From positions 1 to 64,000 of the forward strand of contig JANXBW010000021.1 of the NCBI GenBank assembly GCA_025060325.1: DNA of 64,000 nucleotides, given 5' to 3'. Source of the stretch: Thermoguttaceae bacterium. GTDB lineage: Bacteria > Planctomycetota > Planctomycetia > Pirellulales > Thermoguttaceae. Below the pieces are notes generated by a model, which saw only the letters and a program-made list of their open reading frames with translations, had not been told where the DNA came from and did no database searches. Below, piece after piece: positions 62,391-64,000 of the stretch (positions are counted from its first letter, which is position 1; each line of letters begins with the position of its first letter). A program made the position numbers and the translations under genes.

Positions 62391-62996
62391 TCAGGAATTC
62401 CTTCTTTGGTGATTCCCCTCGGGCACAGGTGGGCACACTTCCGGAAGATCTGGCCGATCTTCCCTGTCAACATCTGCCTGGGGCATTTCCCCCGGCTCGA
62501 CGACTAAATATCCCGCGCGGACCTCGCGAACGACAACCGGCGTGCCCTGCGCTAGCGGACCCAGGCGACAAGTCGCTGAAAACTGCTTTCCCGCCACCGA
62601 GACAACCCCGCCGGGGCGAAGGTCCGTGACAGCCAAGCCCACCATCCCAACCAGCCGATCGTTGGCTTCGTTTCGGGACCCGGCCGAATCGGGTTCACCC
62701 GGCGAGGGTGGCCAAAGGATCATCTTTCGCCCCAGAGACGTTCTTGGCCACAAAGAAAGTCCCCAAACCACAATGGCCGGGGTCATCACGGCGATAATCA
62801 CTAGGACTACAACGCCAAATCCTTCTCCATACAGCGTAAAGGCCGCGACCACAGCGGCAGTTAAAAAAACAGCCGCCGCAAAACCTAGAAGTCCTCCCGA
62901 CGGCACAAAAACTTCAAGGACAACGCAGAGAAAACCAAAGACAAGAAGAATCACCGGCACCGAAAAAAGATAAGTCCACACCCCCCATTCATCCAC
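62391..62996 (-). CDS. nfeD: NfeD-family membrane protein
   Basis: The 201-aa product has three to four N-terminal membrane helices (VPVILLVFGFLCVVLEVFVP, LLGFAAAVFLTAAVVAAFTL, FGVVVLVIIAVMTPAIVVWG). A C-terminal OB-fold follows with GMVGLAVTDLRPGGVVSVAG, KQFSATCRLGPLAQGTPVVV and VREVRAGYLVVEPGEM. It lacks the N-terminal serine-protease domain of long NfeD proteins, so it is the short form that works with flotillins. The floA gene follows downstream on the same strand. Confidence 0.92.
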   Translation of the reverse strand: MDEWGVWTYLFSVPVILLVFGFLCVVLEVFVPSGGLLGFAAAVFLTAAVVAAFTLYGEGFGVVVLVIIAVMTPAIVVWGLSLWPRTSLGRKMILWPPSPGEPDSAGSRNEANDRLVGMVGLAVTDLRPGGVVSVAGKQFSATCRLGPLAQGTPVVVREVRAGYLVVEPGEMPQADVDREDRPDLPEVCPPVPEGNHQRRNS

Positions 62997-63548
62997 GGCC
63001 TTTTTTTACCTCCGCTAGCGTGAAATCGCAATTGCCGCCCTTCGGCCGATGCCCCAAAGTTCCTTAGCTTTACTCGTACAAAAGAAGCGGTTCTTACAAA
63101 GGGCAACTGCCCCGATGCTTTCCCCATCCTAACCGGCCTACGCCAGCCGGCGGGCAAGCCACCCTCGAAGATTCAGGAAAACCACCGTTTCAGCCAATGG
63201 TGTACTCCCACCTTCGATAGCCGGCTGAGTCAGAAGCTTGGGCAAGACAAAAAGTCTGAGTTAAATCCGATGCTAGGCCCTGTGTGGGACTCATCCCTCC
63301 GCGCGAAAAAGTCAGCGGCGAATCACCCCTCGTGAAAAAGTCAAGGAGGCAGGCCACGTGCCCCATGCCTCGGCAGGGGCCTCCGCATTTTGCTCAAGAA
63401 AGCCGTGTGCTGGCCCCCACCGCGCACAAATACTTGGGCGTCTGACTTACGACGGAAAGATGAAACGGCTAGGAAGTGCTTCGGTGCTTCGTTATCGCTT
63501 CAGACCTTTTTTGCGCGGGGCGATGCAACTACGGCTCGATGTGGCCAT
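62997..63548. other. Spacer between aminotransferase and nfeD genes
   Basis: The 10-base element GAAAAAGTCA is repeated at 63305-63314 and 63334-63343. No gene is recognised. Confidence 0.5.
63305..63343. repeat. Direct repeat GAAAAAGTCA, two copies 29 bp apart
   Basis: The copies start at 63305 and 63334. Their meaning is unclear; they lie about 200 bases after the aminotransferase gene end. Confidence 0.5.
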
Positions 63549-64000
63549 CTATTTTGCACTTAGGAGGAACTTTTCGAAGCGGTTAAGGGCTTCCTCAAGG
63601 GCCTCCATGCTAGCGGCAAACGACAGCCGTACATAGCCCTCTGCGCCAAAGGCCGAGCCCATTACCGTAGCCACGCCCTCCTTCGCCAGGAACTCAAGGC
63701 ACCAATCGGCCGTGTTGTTGATGATCTTTCCGTTATAACTCTTGCCTAAGTAAGCACTTATGTTGACAAATGCGTAGAAGGCCCCGGTCATTTCCGGGAA
63801 GCTAACTTTGGGAATAGCTGCCAAGCGCTGGCGCACGTAATCCCTTCGACGGGCAAATTCCGTCCGCATTTCGGCGACACACTCCTGCGGACCATTCAAA
63901 GCAGCCAGAGCGGCATATTGGCTGATGCTACACGGATTGGAAGTTTCCTGACTTTGCAGGTCGCCCATCGCCGTGGCCACATGAGCCGGCGATAATGACC
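63549..64000 (-). CDS. Aspartate/aromatic aminotransferase, N-terminus outside window
   Basis: The minus-strand frame is open to the right window edge (reading SLSPAHVATAMGDLQSQETS), so only the C-terminal 150 residues are seen. The segment QSQETSNPCSISQYAALAAL and the small-domain strands MTGAFYAFVNISAYLGKSYN and GVATVMGSAFGAEGYVRLSF match class I PLP-dependent aspartate aminotransferases, and Arg in GYVRLSFA is the substrate carboxylate-binding residue. The PLP-lysine and N-terminal part lie beyond position 64000. The substrate, aspartate or an aromatic amino acid, cannot be decided here. Confidence 0.9.
   Translation of the reverse strand, partial: SLSPAHVATAMGDLQSQETSNPCSISQYAALAALNGPQECVAEMRTEFARRRDYVRQRLAAIPKVSFPEMTGAFYAFVNISAYLGKSYNGKIINNTADWCLEFLAKEGVATVMGSAFGAEGYVRLSFAASMEALEEALNRFEKFLLSAK

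Overview
The window reads as chromosomal DNA of a planctomycete, probably a Pirellulales or Thermogutta-like lineage. This is inferred from family content: two DUF1080 (3-keto-glycoside hydrolase) domains, a PEGA plus DUF1080 membrane protein, a secreted PQQ-type propeller protein, a DUF5060 glycosidase, NfeD/FloA, and many signal-peptide proteins without assigned function. I see no rRNA, convincing tRNA, CRISPR array, transposase, phage or plasmid gene. Protein genes cover only about two thirds of the window, and spacers of 0.3 to 2.6 kb are common.

Layout. 1-10 kb: end of a membrane/PEGA/DUF1080 protein, a nucleoside-hydrolase-like secreted protein, a six-helix membrane protein, a PQQ propeller and a secreted helical protein. 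10-20 kb: prfB with an intact programmed +1 frameshift, a BON-domain protein, two glycosyltransferases, rsmH and queA. 20-34 kb: a TIM-barrel isomerase/DUF1080 pair that may act on 3-keto-sugars, a small Pro-rich lipoprotein with a strong terminator, and a run of planctomycete-type proteins of unknown function (923-aa secreted, 470-aa coiled coil, HEAT repeat). 35-42 kb: a tandem-parvulin foldase, fmt and def facing away from each other, and a DUF5060 glycosidase. 42-51 kb: a type IV pilus/type II secretion-like set on the minus strand (small secreted protein, GspH-like pseudopilin, PilM, PilN, PilO, PilP/GspC-like, secretin, TPR lipoprotein), split by an internal bidirectional terminator. 51-64 kb: diacylglycerol kinase, a secreted protein of unknown function, metK with a long leader, a single-domain response regulator, a GarR-type dehydrogenase, the nfeD-floA membrane-organising pair, and the 3-prime part of an aminotransferase gene.

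The most unusual material is outside the annotated proteins. Three intergenic or leader regions carry clusters of strong inverted repeats. One lies on the minus strand upstream of rsmH (15763-15969) and one on the plus strand upstream of the BON-domain gene (12036-12234); both end in terminator-like hairpins, and G-U pairs favour the stated strands. The third lies in the roughly 310-nt metK leader behind a good sigma-70-type promoter. They could be regulatory leaders or small RNAs and I can match none to a known class. Two short open frames (11887-12066 minus and 18226-18393 plus) also look protein-like.
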